From the NCBI GenBank assembly GCA_947044405.1, contig CAMRHE010000358.1, positions 124,001 through 188,000 of the forward strand: 64,000 nucleotides of DNA, given 5' to 3'. Every line of letters begins with the position of its first letter. The stretch's first letter is position 1. The stretch comes from Leptodactylus fallax (Eukaryota > Chordata > Amphibia > Anura > Leptodactylidae). The notes below the pieces were generated by a model. It was not told the origin of the DNA. It made no database searches and worked only from the letters and a program-made list of their open reading frames with translations. The translations under genes were made by a program, and so were the position numbers. Shown here in pieces: positions 45,716-57,693 of this stretch.

Positions 45716-47084
45716 GCCTATTTTCCAAGGGACCAAAGGTAATTGGACAATTGATTTAAAAGCTAAGTAATGGGCTGCATGGGCTATTCGCTCATTAATC
45801 CATCATCAATCAAGCAGGTAAAAGGTCTGCAGTTTATTCCAGGTGTGGCATTTGCATTTGGAAGCTGTTGCTGTGAAACCACAACATATGGTCAAAGGAG
45901 CTCTCAATGGAAGTGAAACAAACCATGATTAGGCTGAAAAATAAAGATGAAATCCATCAGAAAGATAGTGGAACTGTTAGGAGTGACCAGATCAACAGTT
46001 TGGCACATTACAGTAAGGAAAGAGAACACTGGTGAGCTTGTGAATGCAAAAAAGACCTTGATGTCATGTTGAATGATCTTTACATGGTGAAGAAAAACCC
46101 CTTCACAACATCCACCCAAGTGAACATTCTCCAGGAATTGGGGTTATTAGTATTTAAGTCTGCCATAAAGCGAAGCGTTCATGAGAGCAAATACAGAGGG
46201 TTCACCGCAAGGTGCAAACCATGAATCAGCCTCAAAAAAAGAAAGGCTGGATTAGACTATGCCAAAAAACATATAAAGAAGCCAGCCCAGCATTCTTTGG
46301 ACAGATGAAACTAAGATCAACCTGTACCAGAATGATAGGAAAAAGAAAGAATGGGGAAAACTTGGAGCGGCTCATGGTCCAAAGCACACTACATCCTCTG
46401 TAAAACACAGCAAAGGCAGTGTGATGGCATGGACTAGTGGCCCTGGGTCACTAGTGTTTATTAATTATGTGACAGAAAAAGAAGCAGCTGGATGAATTCT
46501 TAAGTGTACAGGGATATGCTTTGTACTCAGAATCAACCAAATGCAGCAAGGTTGACTGGATGGCACATCACGGTACAGATGGAAAATGACCCAAAACATA
46601 CTGCAAAAGCAACCTAGGAGATTTTAAGGCAAAGAAGTGGAATATTCTGCAATGACAGAGTCAATCACCACAACTCAACCCAATTAAGCAAGCCTTTCAC
46701 TTGCTTTAGACAAAAATACCCACAGACAAGCAACAACTGAAGACAGCTGTAGTATAAAGGCCTGGAAAAGCATCACAAAGGAGGAGACCCAGCGTATGGT
46801 GATGTCCATGGATTCCAGACTTTATTGCCTGCAAAGGATTCTCTACAGAGTATTAAAAATTAACATTTTATTTACTGTAATCTGTCCAATTACTTTTGAG
46901 CCCTTGAAATGAGGAGGCTTAGTAGAAAAACGGTTGCAATTCCTAAACAATTCACAAGATATTTTTGTTGAACCCCTTGCATTAAACCTGAAAGTACACA
47001 CTTTAATTGCATCTCAGTTGTTTCACTTCTAATTCAATGAAGATTCTGATGATGTCACTGTCCAAATATTTCTGGACCTAACTG
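45716..47084 (+). mobile_element. Tc1/mariner-type element T9, left end lost
   Basis: The right end is complete: it finishes AATATTTCTGGACCTAACTG at 47084, followed by TA. The left end lacks the outermost repeat. Sequence begins inside the inverted repeat (CCAAGGGACCAAAGGTAATTGGACA at 45727, matching the complement of 46884-46910). The outermost 150-200 bp are missing on that side. The internal gene is decayed. Confidence 0.82.
45907..46850 (+). pseudogene. Tc1-type transposase relic
   Basis: From M-E-V-K-Q-T-M-I-R-L-K-N-K (45907) the gene is readable only in pieces across frames. K-K-N-P-F-T-T-S-T-Q-V is near 46093. H-E-S-K-Y-R-G-F-T-A-R-C-K-P is near 46180-46220. W-T-D-E-T-K-I-N-L-Y-Q-N-D (first Asp) is near 46297-46335. 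Q-M-E-N-D-P-K-H-T-A-K-A-T (second-Asp region) is near 46575-46612. The SPDLNPIE segment is degenerate near 46650-46690. Many stops and shifts are present. The order matches a DD34E transposase. Confidence 0.78.
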
Positions 47085-47086
47085 TA

Positions 47087-48838
47087 TATGAGAAATATAG
47101 TTGATTTTTGTTACATTTTGTAATAAATAAGATAGTTAATATATACTATACTGACAGTAAAATTTACAATTTGTCCTTGGAACAGGGCTGCAACTCAGAC
47201 TTGTCACAGTAAGAAATTGTCCAGTCTAACTACATGAAGAGCTTGACAGAGTGACTAATTCATGAACGCTGCACCCTGAGGTTTCCCTAGAGCAGCGCTC
47301 ATACCTCTCCGCACTGCAGTGTTTGATGGGTGTGCTGCAGAAACTTACACTCATAGGTTAGTAAGACCTGAATATCTACAAGATATTGAAACTTAAAATC
47401 ACTTGTTGCTGTATTCTAATCATCATATACTGTATTCAGATCTTACAACTGGCATGGGTTTGGTCCCTAGGTTTAATATTAAAGCATTGTGACCTACACT
47501 TGAATGAAATAATTCCATCTAAAATTATTTAAAATAAAATACTTAACAATGCAATTAATACATTAAATACATGTATATATTATTCTACGCGACACATGAG
47601 ATTCACATGATTTCTATATAAAAAAAAAGCTCATTTTAATATGTGTTTACAGGCTGTCAATCCCCATAGACTAAATTGATAAAAACTCTTCCTCAGAAAT
47701 AATTATGCTTTGGTACAAGGCTGCCCTCAGTGAGTATGACGTTGAACCAATACACATAAGAATGTCTACAACTGCTTGCGAGTCAAGAGCTCCTCCTAGT
47801 GGACATTTGTAAAATAACTACTAGAAGGAAAATCCAAAATCACTAGGATGTTGCATTGTTCAGAAGTAGAATTAACCTGGCTGTTCTTTATTAAAGCAAC
47901 GATCAGACATATACATACCTGAGATTTATATTAACATGCAGACTAAGGGAAGCAATCTTTAGTTTACAGATGTCAGGTCTTGTCTTTATGATCTATGCAA
48001 TGTTTTCTGTACGCTCCTTTCCACAATGATCAAAAGGATACAAGCGAAAGAGAATGTTAGAGATTTCCTAAATAAAATGCATTAGAATTCTGTCATAAAC
48101 TGCACCAAAACAGTGGAGTACATGTCATCCACTAAAACAAAAAAACAAGACTTTTATCTCTACCTTTCTTTATCATCTACAAAAATGACAGAGGGGTCAA
48201 AGTTTATCGATGACGTCTGCCATTCTGTGGTGATACAGTGAATGTAAGACAGCCATGAACTGGCATGTGACTACCATCAGCATAAGGAACAGCAAATTGA
48301 CTAACATCTAGTAATGTGTGCCCTTTATATCATTCCATTTGTACTATTCTGATAAACTGGCACATTTCTGCCCTTTTTGCTGCCATCTATTATTCAACCT
48401 CCCTTGCCGTTTTCAGAGCTGCATGCAAATAAATTGCCTTTCAGCCACAATCCTCTGCCTCCGATGGAGATGCAGAATGCTCTAATTTGTAAAATTAGGC
48501 ATTATTCGGACAGCCATAATTCAGCCACATTTTAGCGTCCACATTACAGTAGAGACACTCAGACCCACTTTGTTCATGTAAACCAAACCTCTCTCACTAT
48601 AGGGTTCTACGGTGATTTAAATTTGGCTCACTGGAATGCAGGTGTCTTGTGTTCACAATATGAACATTATATGGGGCTACATTTTGTAAGTCTGAATGAC
48701 GTTTTATATGTGGTTGATCCTGTATGTCCTCCTGACATTACTTCTCAGCCTCAATAAGAGTAGATAAGAGGCATTTCTCTCCAATAATGTACAAATGTAC
48801 CAAACTTCTACAATTGGTTAAACTACAACAGACCGGGC
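47087..48838. other. Unassigned sequence
   Basis: No gene or clear repeat in 1.75 kb. Confidence 0.4.
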
Positions 48839-48839
48839 A

Positions 48840-49262
48840 GCAGTAGACCGGGCATTTTCGGACAAAGAGATACCTAATGTGTATGTGTTTCACAGTAATT
48901 TTTAATTTATATATGTATTCTATAGAAAGGGGGGGGGGGTGATCTGAACATTTAACACTTTTTATTTATTTATTTATTTTTTATATTTTTTTTTCCTTAT
49001 TTTTTTAACTGCATTTATTCGACCCCCTAGGTCTCTTGAACCCCAGGGGGTCTGATCACTAATGCAATGCATTACAATGCTAATGCATTGCAAAATATCG
49101 GCATTTGTATGACAGGCTGCATAAAGCAGCCTGCAATAGAAGTATATGCCAGACAAGCCAGGGAGCCTTCAATAGGCTCCCGAGTGTCATGGCGACGGGA
49201 TTTCGGCCCTGGACCTCGCTCCCGGTGCTGGCACTCCATTGCAAAATTTAGCCCCGCCTTGA
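48840..49262 (+). repeat. GC-rich interspersed repeat, copy 2
   Basis: It starts near ACCGGGCATTTTCGGACAAA, runs through a G tract (48929-48938) and a (TTTA)n stretch, and has the hairpin GACCCCCTAGG/CCCAGGGGGTC (49021-49052). It then has AGGGAGCCTTCAATAGGCTCCC, as in copy 1. It ends abruptly before the GGGGCC MITE. Confidence 0.7.
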
Positions 49263-49375
49263 CCGAGGTGCCTTAATGCCCATGATCTGTGGCCACATAG
49301 TGAAACACAGCAAAAAAACGCAGCAGAAACGCATTGCAGTTTTTTCCACAGCATTTTTGCAGAGTTTTCCTCTGT

Positions 49376-49443
49376 GGATTTTCTGCCCTTATTATACCTA
49401 TATGGAAAATGCCAGTGTTTGGATTTTCTGCCCTTATTATACC
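49376..49443. repeat. 45-bp tandem duplication inside the MITE
   Basis: GGATTTTCTGCCCTTATTAT is repeated at 49376 and 49421, with period 45. The second unit is interrupted after TTATACC by T2 and completes to the right of it. Confidence 0.88.
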
Positions 49444-49445
49444 TA

Positions 49446-51012
49446 CAGTCATGGCCAAAAGTTTTGAGAATGATACAAATATTAATTTTTACAAAGTCTA
49501 CTGCTTCAGTTATTCTAACGGCAATTTGCATATACTCCAGAATGTTATAAAGAGTGATCAGCTTAACAGCAATTACTTGCAAAGTCAATATTTGCCTAGA
49601 AAATGAACTTTATCCCCCAAAACACATTTCAACATCATTGCAGCTCTGCCTTAAAAGGACCACCTAACATCGTTTCAGTGATTGCTCCATTAACACAGGT
49701 GTGGGTGTTGATGAGGACAGGGCTGGAGATCAATCTGTCATGATTAAGTAAGAATGACACCACTGGACACTTTAAAAGAAGGCTGGTGCTTGCCATCATT
49801 GTTTCTCTTCTGTTAACCATGGTTATCTCTAAAGAAACACGTGCAGTCATCATTGCACTGCACAAAAATGGCCTAACTGGGAAGAGTATTGCAGCTAGAA
49901 AGATTGCACCTCAGTCAACAATCTATCGCATCATCAAGAACTTCAAGGAGAGAGGTTCCATTGGTGCCAAAAAGGCTCCAGGGCGCCCAAGAAAGACCAG
50001 CAAGCGGCAGGACCGTCTCTTAAAAGTGTTTCAGCTGCGGGATGGGGCTACCAGCAGTGCAGAGCTTGCTGAGGAATGGCAGCAGGCAGGTGTGAGTGCA
50101 TCTGCACGCACTGTGAGGCGGAGACTCTTGGAGCAAGGCCTGGTCTCAAGGAGGGCAGCAAAGAAGCCACTTCTCTCCAGAAAAAACATCAGGGACAGAC
50201 TGATATTCTGCAAAAGGTACAGGGAGTGGACTGCTGAGGACTGGGGGAAAGTCATTTTCTCTGATGAATCCCCTTTTGAATTGTTTGGAACATCTGGAAA
50301 ACAGCTTATTCGGAGAAGAAGAGGTGAGCGCTACCACCAGTCTTGTCTCATGCCAACTGTAAAGCATCCTGAAACCATTCATGTGTGGGGTTGCTTCTCA
50401 GCCAAGGGAATCGGCTCTCTCACAGTCTTGCCTAAAAACACAGCCATGAATAAAGAATGGTACCAGAATGTCCTCCAAGAGCAACTTCTCCCAACCGTCC
50501 AAGAGCAGTTTGGCGCTCAACAATGCCTTTTCCAGCATGATGGAGCACCTTGCCATAAAGCAAAGGTGATAACTAAATGGCTCAGGGAACAAAACATAGA
50601 GATTTTGGGTCCATGGCCTGGAAACTCCCCAGATCTTAATCCCATTGAGAACTTGTGGTCAATCATCAAGAGACGGGTGGACAAACAAAAACCAACAAAT
50701 TCAGACAAAATGAAAGCATTGATTCTGCAAGAATGGACTGCTAACAGTCAGGATTTGGTCCAGAAGTTGATTGAGAGCATGCCAGGGAGAATTGCAGAGG
50801 TCCTGAAGAAGAAGGGTCAACACTGCAAATATTGACTTGCTGCATTAACTCATTCTAACTGTCAATATAAGCTTCTGTTACTCATAATATGAATGCAATT
50901 CTATTTCTGTATGTGATAAAAACATCTGACAAACACACATAAAAACCAGAGGGCAGCAGATCATGTGAAAATACAATATTTGTGTCATTCTCAAAACTTT
51001 TGGCCATGACTG
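49446..51012 (+). mobile_element. Tc1 element T2, complete and apparently intact (1567 bp)
   Basis: TA flanks it at 49444-49445 and 51013-51014. The ends are CAGTCATGGCCAAAAGTTTT and its exact complement, as in T1. The target is a MITE whose uninterrupted sequence can be reconstructed. T2 keeps the transposase ATG that T1 lacks. Confidence 0.96.
49819..50835 (+). CDS. Tc1 transposase (DD34E), intact frame, T2
   Basis: This is a 338-codon uninterrupted transposase. I chose the ATG at 49819 (C-C-A-T-G-G context, M-V-I-S-K-E-T-R) over the in-frame ATG at 49786, because family members start M-x-x-S-K-E or M-x-K-x-K-E. Two helix-turn-helix blocks flank a G-R-P-R-K hook. The catalytic residues are F-S-D-E-S-P-F, F-Q-H-D-G-A-P-C-H-K and [11 protein letters not shown], all present. 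The end is G-Q-H-C-K-Y. Relative to T1 the first motif continues P-F-E-L-F instead of P-F-R-L-F. With perfect outer TIRs and an intact gene it is the best candidate for a still-competent element in the window; activity is inferred, not shown. Confidence 0.95.
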   Translation: MVISKETRAVIIALHKNGLTGKSIAARKIAPQSTIYRIIKNFKERGSIGAKKAPGRPRKTSKRQDRLLKVFQLRDGATSSAELAEEWQQAGVSASARTVRRRLLEQGLVSRRAAKKPLLSRKNIRDRLIFCKRYREWTAEDWGKVIFSDESPFELFGTSGKQLIRRRRGERYHQSCLMPTVKHPETIHVWGCFSAKGIGSLTVLPKNTAMNKEWYQNVLQEQLLPTVQEQFGAQQCLFQHDGAPCHKAKVITKWLREQNIEILGPWPGNSPDLNPIENLWSIIKRRVDKQKPTNSDKMKALILQEWTANSQDLVQKLIESMPGRIAEVLKKKGQHCKY

Positions 51013-51214
51013 TATATGGAAAATGCCAGTGTTTCCGCAGGTATAATTGACATGATGCGATTTCTAAAAATGCGTGCGTTTTTAAAAATGCAGATTTTCC
51101 GCTTCAGATTTTTTCCTGTAATGTGTGAATGGGATTAGCCAGAATCCCATCCACTTTGCAGGTACTGTAAAACTCAGCATTTTTGCAACGTGGGGCCCAG
51201 CCGTTTTTTATATT

Positions 51215-51861
51215 TTCACACCTTAAAAAGTCAAAAAAAAAAGTTCTTGGAGTCGCCATATTCTGCATAAGGTGACTTCTTTTGTGAGGCCAGATGTACT
51301 TTTTATTTACACCATTTTGGGGAATGTCTATTGTTTTGATTGCTTTTTATCCAAGTTTTTATAGGAGGTGAAACAGTAAAAAAATGGCGGGTTGGCTCTT
51401 TTGATTTTCCCCGCTACAGTGTCTACCATATGGGGAAAATATTTTTATTCGTTTGTAGACCAGATGTTTTCAGACACAGGGATGTGTATGTGTTCTAGGG
51501 AAATGGCATTATTTGAATTTTTTGTTCTGTTTTTTTTTTTTACTTTATTTTATACTTTTATTTTTAGACCCCTGGGGATCTTTAACCCCAGGGGGTCTGA
51601 TCACTAATTCAATACACTGCAATGCTAATGCATTGCAATATATTGAGAAATGCCTACACTTCTATTACAGGCTGCCTAGCGACACCTGTTACAGAAACAA
51701 TTGTATGACAAGCCTGGGAGTCTTCAATAGGCTCCGGGCTGTCATACTAGCAGATCTCACTAGCAGGGCCAGCGATCCACCCCAAAATGGCAGCATGCAG
51801 CCGCCATATTTAAATACCTGGCATTGCCATAATAGCACAGTGGACGTCAGGAAAGGGTTAT
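51215..51861 (+). repeat. GC-rich interspersed repeat, copy 3
   Basis: This is the longest copy on the AT-rich side (CACCATTTTGGGGAATGTCT, GTAGACCAGATGTTTTCAGA). It has the hairpin GACCCCTGGGG/CCCCAGGGGGTC at 51567-51597, CAATAGGCTCCGGGCTGTCA and a terminal AAAGGGTTATAG. It abuts the right end of MITE copy e. The open frames 51392-51607 and 51513-51863 are incidental. Confidence 0.7.
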
Positions 51862-53060
51862 AGAGCTTAAATCATATCTGGTAAAGCTGAACATAATATT
51901 ATCATTTTTCAATTTATATTGTTAAATTCTTGTCATATAAGTTAATCTACACACATTACTACAATAGTGCCCCTTATCTTTTAGATGCAATCACAATGGT
52001 CCCCATCTACTAACAGACCATGCGCCTGATATATCACTATGGCTGATAAATCTGGAGCATTTTTAGACTCATGTCTAAGCTTATACATCTTCAAGCACTC
52101 CCCTTTTGGATAAGTCACACCCCATCTCAAGTTTAAATGTGTCTATGTTAGGCCACAATTAAGGTGTAACTAGTATAGAAATTCCCCCCAAACTGTATCT
52201 CCCATCTGCTGTGCCCTGCTCAGGTAAACACATAGGTAATGCAGTATTCGTTTTTTCCAATTTTTATCAACAGTGATGAGGGAGGAATTCCTGCAAAAGT
52301 GTAGTAAACAGTATCAGACACTGCTGATAAAATACTCAGTGCCTGCAAAACTAACTGTGTTGGGATTGTGGCACTGATGGGGTCACAGTAAGAATAAAGA
52401 ATGAGAGAAAAAAAATATTCTTGGATAAAAATATCAAAAACATGCATTTAATGCGGCTTTAGGTGGTAGCGGGCATCAAACGAGTTTCTGGGACGACTCC
52501 AGAGCTACAATAAAAGACACAGCTCATAGCCAAGAGTGGCAGCTGTATTAGAAAAAAAAAATCAGACCATTTTCTTCTAGTCCAGGACAACATCTTTATG
52601 GCTTTGTACGGGATTTGAAGTTATATCAGAAGAACAAATCTTGAACATTAAGAAATTCAAAATCATGAAGTCAAAATTTTAAACCATTTAGTTTCAAAAG
52701 AATGGTGTGAACAGTGGTGTGGACATTCACTCATTACTTAACATTTCCTCCTTGTTCTATTCTCCATTCAGTAATACAACAGAAGAAGGGCCAGTTTAAC
52801 CATAGGGCAAACGATGCATGTGCACTGGGCCCTATGGTAGTGGGGACCCCTTGGAACAGTGAGACAGTCCTGCATTTAGAGTGCTGTGCCGCTGTTCTCA
52901 GCTGCCCAAGTATGTCCTGACTCCAACTCATCTATGTTGATAAGTTGAATACAATGGTGAAGTACCCACCTTTAATTGGAGAGGCAGATTATAAATTCTG
53001 CCATTCATTCTAATGGGGAACGCCAGAGGTAGCCGAAGCACATCGCTCTTGATCAGTATG
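51862..53060. other. Unassigned sequence
   Basis: No gene is supported. GATATATCACTATGGCTGATAAATC near 52028 is a weak MITE-like palindrome. Confidence 0.4.
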
Positions 53061-53068
53061 GTCTAAGC

Positions 53069-53771
53069 CAGTGATGGCCAAACTTTTGAGCTCGGTGTGT
53101 CAAAATTCATAAAAAAAAAAAAAACGAACATAACTCGGGTGGTGTGTCAATTCGATAAAAATCCATAATTTTGTGATATTTGTAGCTCTAATAACAAAAA
53201 GTTGTATTTTTAATATACATACTGTATTTATTAATAAAGCAAAAACAAATAATTCTTTACCTTACTGCTCAGTGACTTTTTTTGTTGCTGAATTTCATTT
53301 GCTAAATCTTCAATTGAAGGCTGGTATTTCGTACACTTCAAGCCCTGTTTTGGGGTACACTGGCAGCAGGGTGAGATTTTGGTAGCTGATTTAATTGCCA
53401 GGGTGTAAGGAGCACACACGCCTGAGATGACTCTCCTATCCACCTGTAGACACTGGAATGTACCTTGGTCCAGCCGTCTGCCGCTGACAGGGCAACTGTG
53501 GGACACAGTTTTAGTGTTCCCAGCTGTCTGGGTGCAAGTCTGCAATAAATTTAGTTCTGGCTTCAGTGCCTAACACCCTAACAAACAACTTCTCTAACGG
53601 AGGAAAGATGCCCACCGTTCGCGCAGCGCTCTATGAAGCAGGTGAGATGCTTGCTCTCAGCAGGAAGCAGGAGAGTTGCCCCGCCTCTGGATGCTGTCAG
53701 CTTCCTGTATCTCAGCAAAAACGTCTCAGCATGTCACCTCTGACACGCGTGTCATAGGTTAGCCATCAGGG
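53069..53771. mobile_element. hAT non-autonomous element (703 bp)
   Basis: Perfect 8-bp duplications GTCTAAGC lie at 53061-53068 and 53772-53779. The inverted ends are CAGTGATGGCCAAAC on the left and CCCTGATGGCTAACC inward from the right. A GGTGTGTCAAAATT-type subterminal motif on the left has a GACACGCGTGTCA palindrome as its right-side counterpart. The minus-strand open frame 53231-53545 (105 codons) could be a relic of the parent's gene; I cannot place it in a family. Confidence 0.92.
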
Positions 53772-53779
53772 GTCTAAGC

Positions 53780-54284
53780 AGATGGACCACCAATGATCAG
53801 CAAGTTACCCCCTACACTGTGGAACAAAGGAGGATGGTCTTGATTGCTCAACATCTCCCTAGACGTGTTGTATACCCCTCAGGGTACATGTACCTTAGGT
53901 ACATTTTAATGGAGCAGTTATGATTGATTATCATGCCATACCATATCAATTTGCCTTTCATATGGGTCCAAATCAGACACATGAGGGCTGCCAGTTATTA
54001 AAGATGGTTACGAACCAATTCCTAAATGACAAAAGCTGTGCAGAGTTGTTTCCCATTCCCCAGGGATTCATAGACAAATGCTTTGTTACTTGCTTTACCC
54101 ATATGATTGATTAGACATGTCATGATGATCATTTTCTAGTTTAAATAAATGACCAAGTTGAATATTTTTGACTCATTTGTTTGATTTGGCTCGCTTTTAG
54201 GTGTAGTTTTAGGTCAAATTTATGCAAAAATATAGAAAATTCGGAAGGGTTCACAAACCACTGTATTTGCATGATATTATAGGA
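53780..54284. other. Unassigned sequence
   Basis: Nothing is recognised between the hAT element and the foldback. Confidence 0.4.
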
Positions 54285-54288
54285 TTAA

Positions 54289-54894
54289 AGAGTAACTCCC
54301 TTTTTTGCTATTGTGTCAAGGGGTGTAACTTATTTTTTTATAGAAAACAGGCTGTAATATTCTCCCTAGCAACCCTCTAGCCAAGTTGTTACTAAGGAAA
54401 GTCTGTACACATTTGTATTGCGAGTATATAGAACTGAAGCATTTACCAGGCGGGAGGGGGAGTGGTCACTTCAAATGACTGTTTCTCCAGTTTTTTACCA
54501 CCTGCACATAAAAATCACATTCCTAACCGTGTTTATAACTATTGATATTTCTAGTTATAGCTGGTAGTTCAATCTTCGCATCATGTATATGCAGAGAATC
54601 TCAGCTTTCTTGTGATTGAGAACCAATTTGGTGGTACAAAACCAGAGATACAGCCATTTGAAGTGACCATGCCCTGTTTGGCAAATGCTTCAGTTCGACA
54701 TACTGGCTTGAGTACAGGAGTATGGGACAGACTATCCCTGGAAATGCTCAGAGCATTAGCATTGCTAGTGGGAAATTTAAAGCCTGTTTTCTATTAAAAG
54801 GAAGTTATATAGGTTAATATTTTAAAAATATCCACCATACAACCCTGACACACTAGCAAAAATAAACAATAATAATAAAATGTGAGTTACACTT
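54289..54894. mobile_element. TTAA foldback element, copy B (606 bp)
   Basis: TTAA flanks it at 54285-54288 and 54895-54898. The ends are AGAGTAACTCCC and, inward from the right, AGTGTAACTCAC. The internal arms are inverted: ATTTACCAGGCGGG and GTCACTTCAAATGAC on the left match CATTTGAAGTGACC and TTTGGCAAATGCT on the right. This copy shows the uninterrupted state of copy A at 34533-35901. The TTAA target suggests piggyBac or Kolobok. Confidence 0.87.
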
Positions 54895-54898
54895 TAAT

Positions 54899-57097
54899 TA
54901 TAATATAACTGCATTTGGCTCCATTTATGTTAGTGTTTTTCTCCTTTGTGTCAGGGGTACTGGTACTACTATGGCAAGAACAGTTTAATCTGCAGTGTTA
55001 TAGTCTTCAAAAACAGCCGAACACGACAGAAAGTTGAGGGACCCTATTATAAGTAAATGGGATCCATATTATAATGAATCTACTGTACCAGACATGGTTC
55101 TGTTAAGAATGGGAAACTTGACAGTATAGTTAACAGAGCTTTATATATGGTGACAAATAGTATTTTGAGATCAAATCTTCAGTAAAGCCATGGTCATCAT
55201 AATTTCTTTTCCTATGTAACAATTGTATAACAGCTATAAAAAAAGATCTGTCTGCTCTAATGACATGTCTGATTTACTAAATACTTGTGTCCCCTATGTA
55301 ATAATTCTGGAGCATCTATTGTTGTGCTATTCCTCCTACAAATTTCTAAAAAAATTGACAAGTGGTACTCTCAGGATTGGATATAGCGACATGTCCCCCG
55401 CTGCTAGCAACCAGTTGTCAATGTATTTATAATGTTTAAGTAGAATAAAAGCAAAATGTCTAAGAAAAATAGGTATTTCATGATGAATACAAGTGTTTAC
55501 TGAAACTGACACGACAGGAAAGATGACGGGCCCTCTTTAAATATGTCAATAGGTATTAAATATATGCTATTTAGGAGGATATTTCTAGGATAGACTTAGA
55601 AGATAAACAAAACTTTTGAAGTAGAAGGTAACTGATGAAGTTTTTAACCAAAAAGCCATTAAGATTTGCCTTTTTCCGTCAGTTTTAGAAAGCACAGACT
55701 AATGGAAACTGATAGTGATTCAAAATAAGCAAAATGAATAATGTATGGAAAGTTTACAGATAATATTTATCGCTCAATAAATCATGCTTAGAAGTGCGCA
55801 GAGCTGTTATGGTCCATTGCAAAGACATTTTTAATATGCCCACATTTCAATGCAAAGACCAGAAAACATTAATTCACTGAATTGTAACATTGTGCAGTTC
55901 TTGAATGTTATCTGGATTATGTCACAACAATAAAACTTGAATAAATGTCTTCCTCTCTAAGAAGTCAATTTTACTAGGAGATAAAATAAAATTGCAAGTT
56001 ATAAAATAGGAAGTTGAATTAGGAGAGTTTGGCCGACTGAAGCCAATTACCCAATTTTCTCATACTTTTGAATTTGAAGGTCATTTGGAACAGATAAACA
56101 AGACAATCGAGCCCATATTTTATAATGATGATTTCTAAACCTTAGGCGGTGGAGTCCAACCTAATCTGATTTATTTTGTAATAGCACAAAGCGTTATACA
56201 TAATTTGTTTCATTCCACCAAAGCCATTGGAGCAAGTGTGTAAAAACCTAACACAATAAATAGTTTATTTTTATTGTGTTTACAATACAAAGCCCCAAAA
56301 AATTATTTGAAAAAATAACATCTTTATGCGTTATTATAGTCCCGTACAAGAAATTGTAACTTTTGTAACTAGTGTACCACTGAAACTAAAAACCAGTAAC
56401 AATAAAAACTCAAACCACTTCAGATATATAAACAGAAAGTGCACATTAAAGCTAGGGCAACACTCATGTCGGTGAATGGAGCCACATTGTAACCAAAGGA
56501 TGGTGTGAGTGTGGCAATTGGGAGTCACGGTCAAAGCACCCTCAGGCTCGCAATGTGACTCCATAAACTAACACGAGAAAAGGAGATGCAGGCCAATACA
56601 ACGATCTTTGGTTGTGCGATGGGAGTCCCGGCCAAACCTGCCTCACCCCTTACGGTAGTGATTGACAGGCTTTTGCATATGCAGCAATACACAACAGCCT
56701 GTCACTGTTCACTACAGAAATGGACTAAAAGGTGCAGAAAGCCAGGATGAGGGGAGATAATCTCATAAATACATCAGAATCAAACTACTGTATTCTTTTA
56801 GTCCTCCCAATAGCCAAATGGCACATTTTGAGTGTCATTTTGGCTACTAGAAATAAAGACCCGTAGATGTAATATGTTGTTCTTACATGGGGAAGCATAT
56901 TAAGGTAACAGGTCCATTAATTATTCCCAGGCCAAGCCCATATATTAAAAAAACAAACCCATTTTTCCTTTAAAAAACAATGGCATCATCATTACAATTT
57001 TGCTGAAATCAGTAAATTTAGCAAATCCTCTTGTGGGATAGCCAGTCCATTACTTTAATTGAAGCCTGCCAAGCCTTGACACCTGTAACAGAAGCTT
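54899..57097. other. Unassigned sequence
   Basis: No gene is supported in 2.2 kb. AAAGCTAGGGCAACACTCATG at 56448 and GACGGGCCCTCTTTAA at 55523 look like isolated MITE ends. Confidence 0.4.
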
Positions 57098-57316
57098 TAG
57101 GCTAGATTCACACAAAACTTGGTCCGTGTGTTCCCCGGATTTACCAGCCTGAACAATATACCGGGACTCCAATCATGAATTACAGTACCAGACGCTGGGA
57201 GGCAGGGACTCCTAGCATCATAGATAACTATGAAGCTAGGAGTCCAGCTCCTGGCATACTGTTCAGGCCAGTAAATCCAGTGAACACACAGAAAGGTCAT
57301 GTGAATCTAGTCCTAG
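57098..57316. mobile_element. Hairpin MITE with internal palindrome
   Basis: TAGGCTAGATTCACACAAAA at the left pairs with the complement of CATGTGAATCTAGTCCTA at the right. Pairing continues inward: GTGTGTTCCCCGGATTTACC, CCTGAACAATATACCGGGA. A perfect central stem GACTCCTAGCATCATAG/CTATGAAGCTAGGAGTC lies near 57206-57244. The whole 219 bp is one imperfect hairpin, non-coding. Confidence 0.82.
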
Positions 57317-57481
57317 GATAGAGTGACATTGAGTGGACATGAATTTCTGTCATGGAAAGTCATCAGCATGTTTTACTGAAAGTTACCACTACAGCCTGAA
57401 ATCAGATACAGGAGATTTAAAAGGGTTATGCGGAGGATAAAAACTTTCATTAGTGTATTCACGGCAGTGGAAAAGCAGACT

Positions 57482-57484
<3 letters not shown>

Positions 57485-57530
<46 letters not shown>
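57485..57530. repeat. (TA)23 microsatellite
   Basis: An uninterrupted TA run lies directly left of T6; five TA units continue on the right (59160-59169). Confidence 0.95.
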
Positions 57531-57533
<3 letters not shown>

Positions 57534-57693
57534 TACAGACCAAAAGTTTGGACACACCTTCTCATTCCAAAAGTTTTCTGTATTTTCATGACTATAAAAA
57601 TTGTAGATTCACACTGAAGGCATCAAAACTATGAATTAACACATGTGGAATTATATACTTAACAAAAAAGTGTGAAACAACTGAAAATATGTC

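Larger units (their letters stand above)
49291..51198. mobile_element. GGGGCC-type MITE, copy e, split by Tc1 T2
   Basis: The left part is 49291-49445 and the right part 51013-51198. Removing T2 and one TA joins TTATACCTA to TATGGAAAATGCC, which is exactly the sequence already present at 49392-49412. The right end is CAACGTGGGGCCC. The left part also contains a 45-bp tandem duplication (49376-49420 and from 49421). Confidence 0.85.

Noticed and set aside
57389..57634. Open frames with alternating Ile-Tyr on both strands
   Set aside because: They are a translation of the TA microsatellite.
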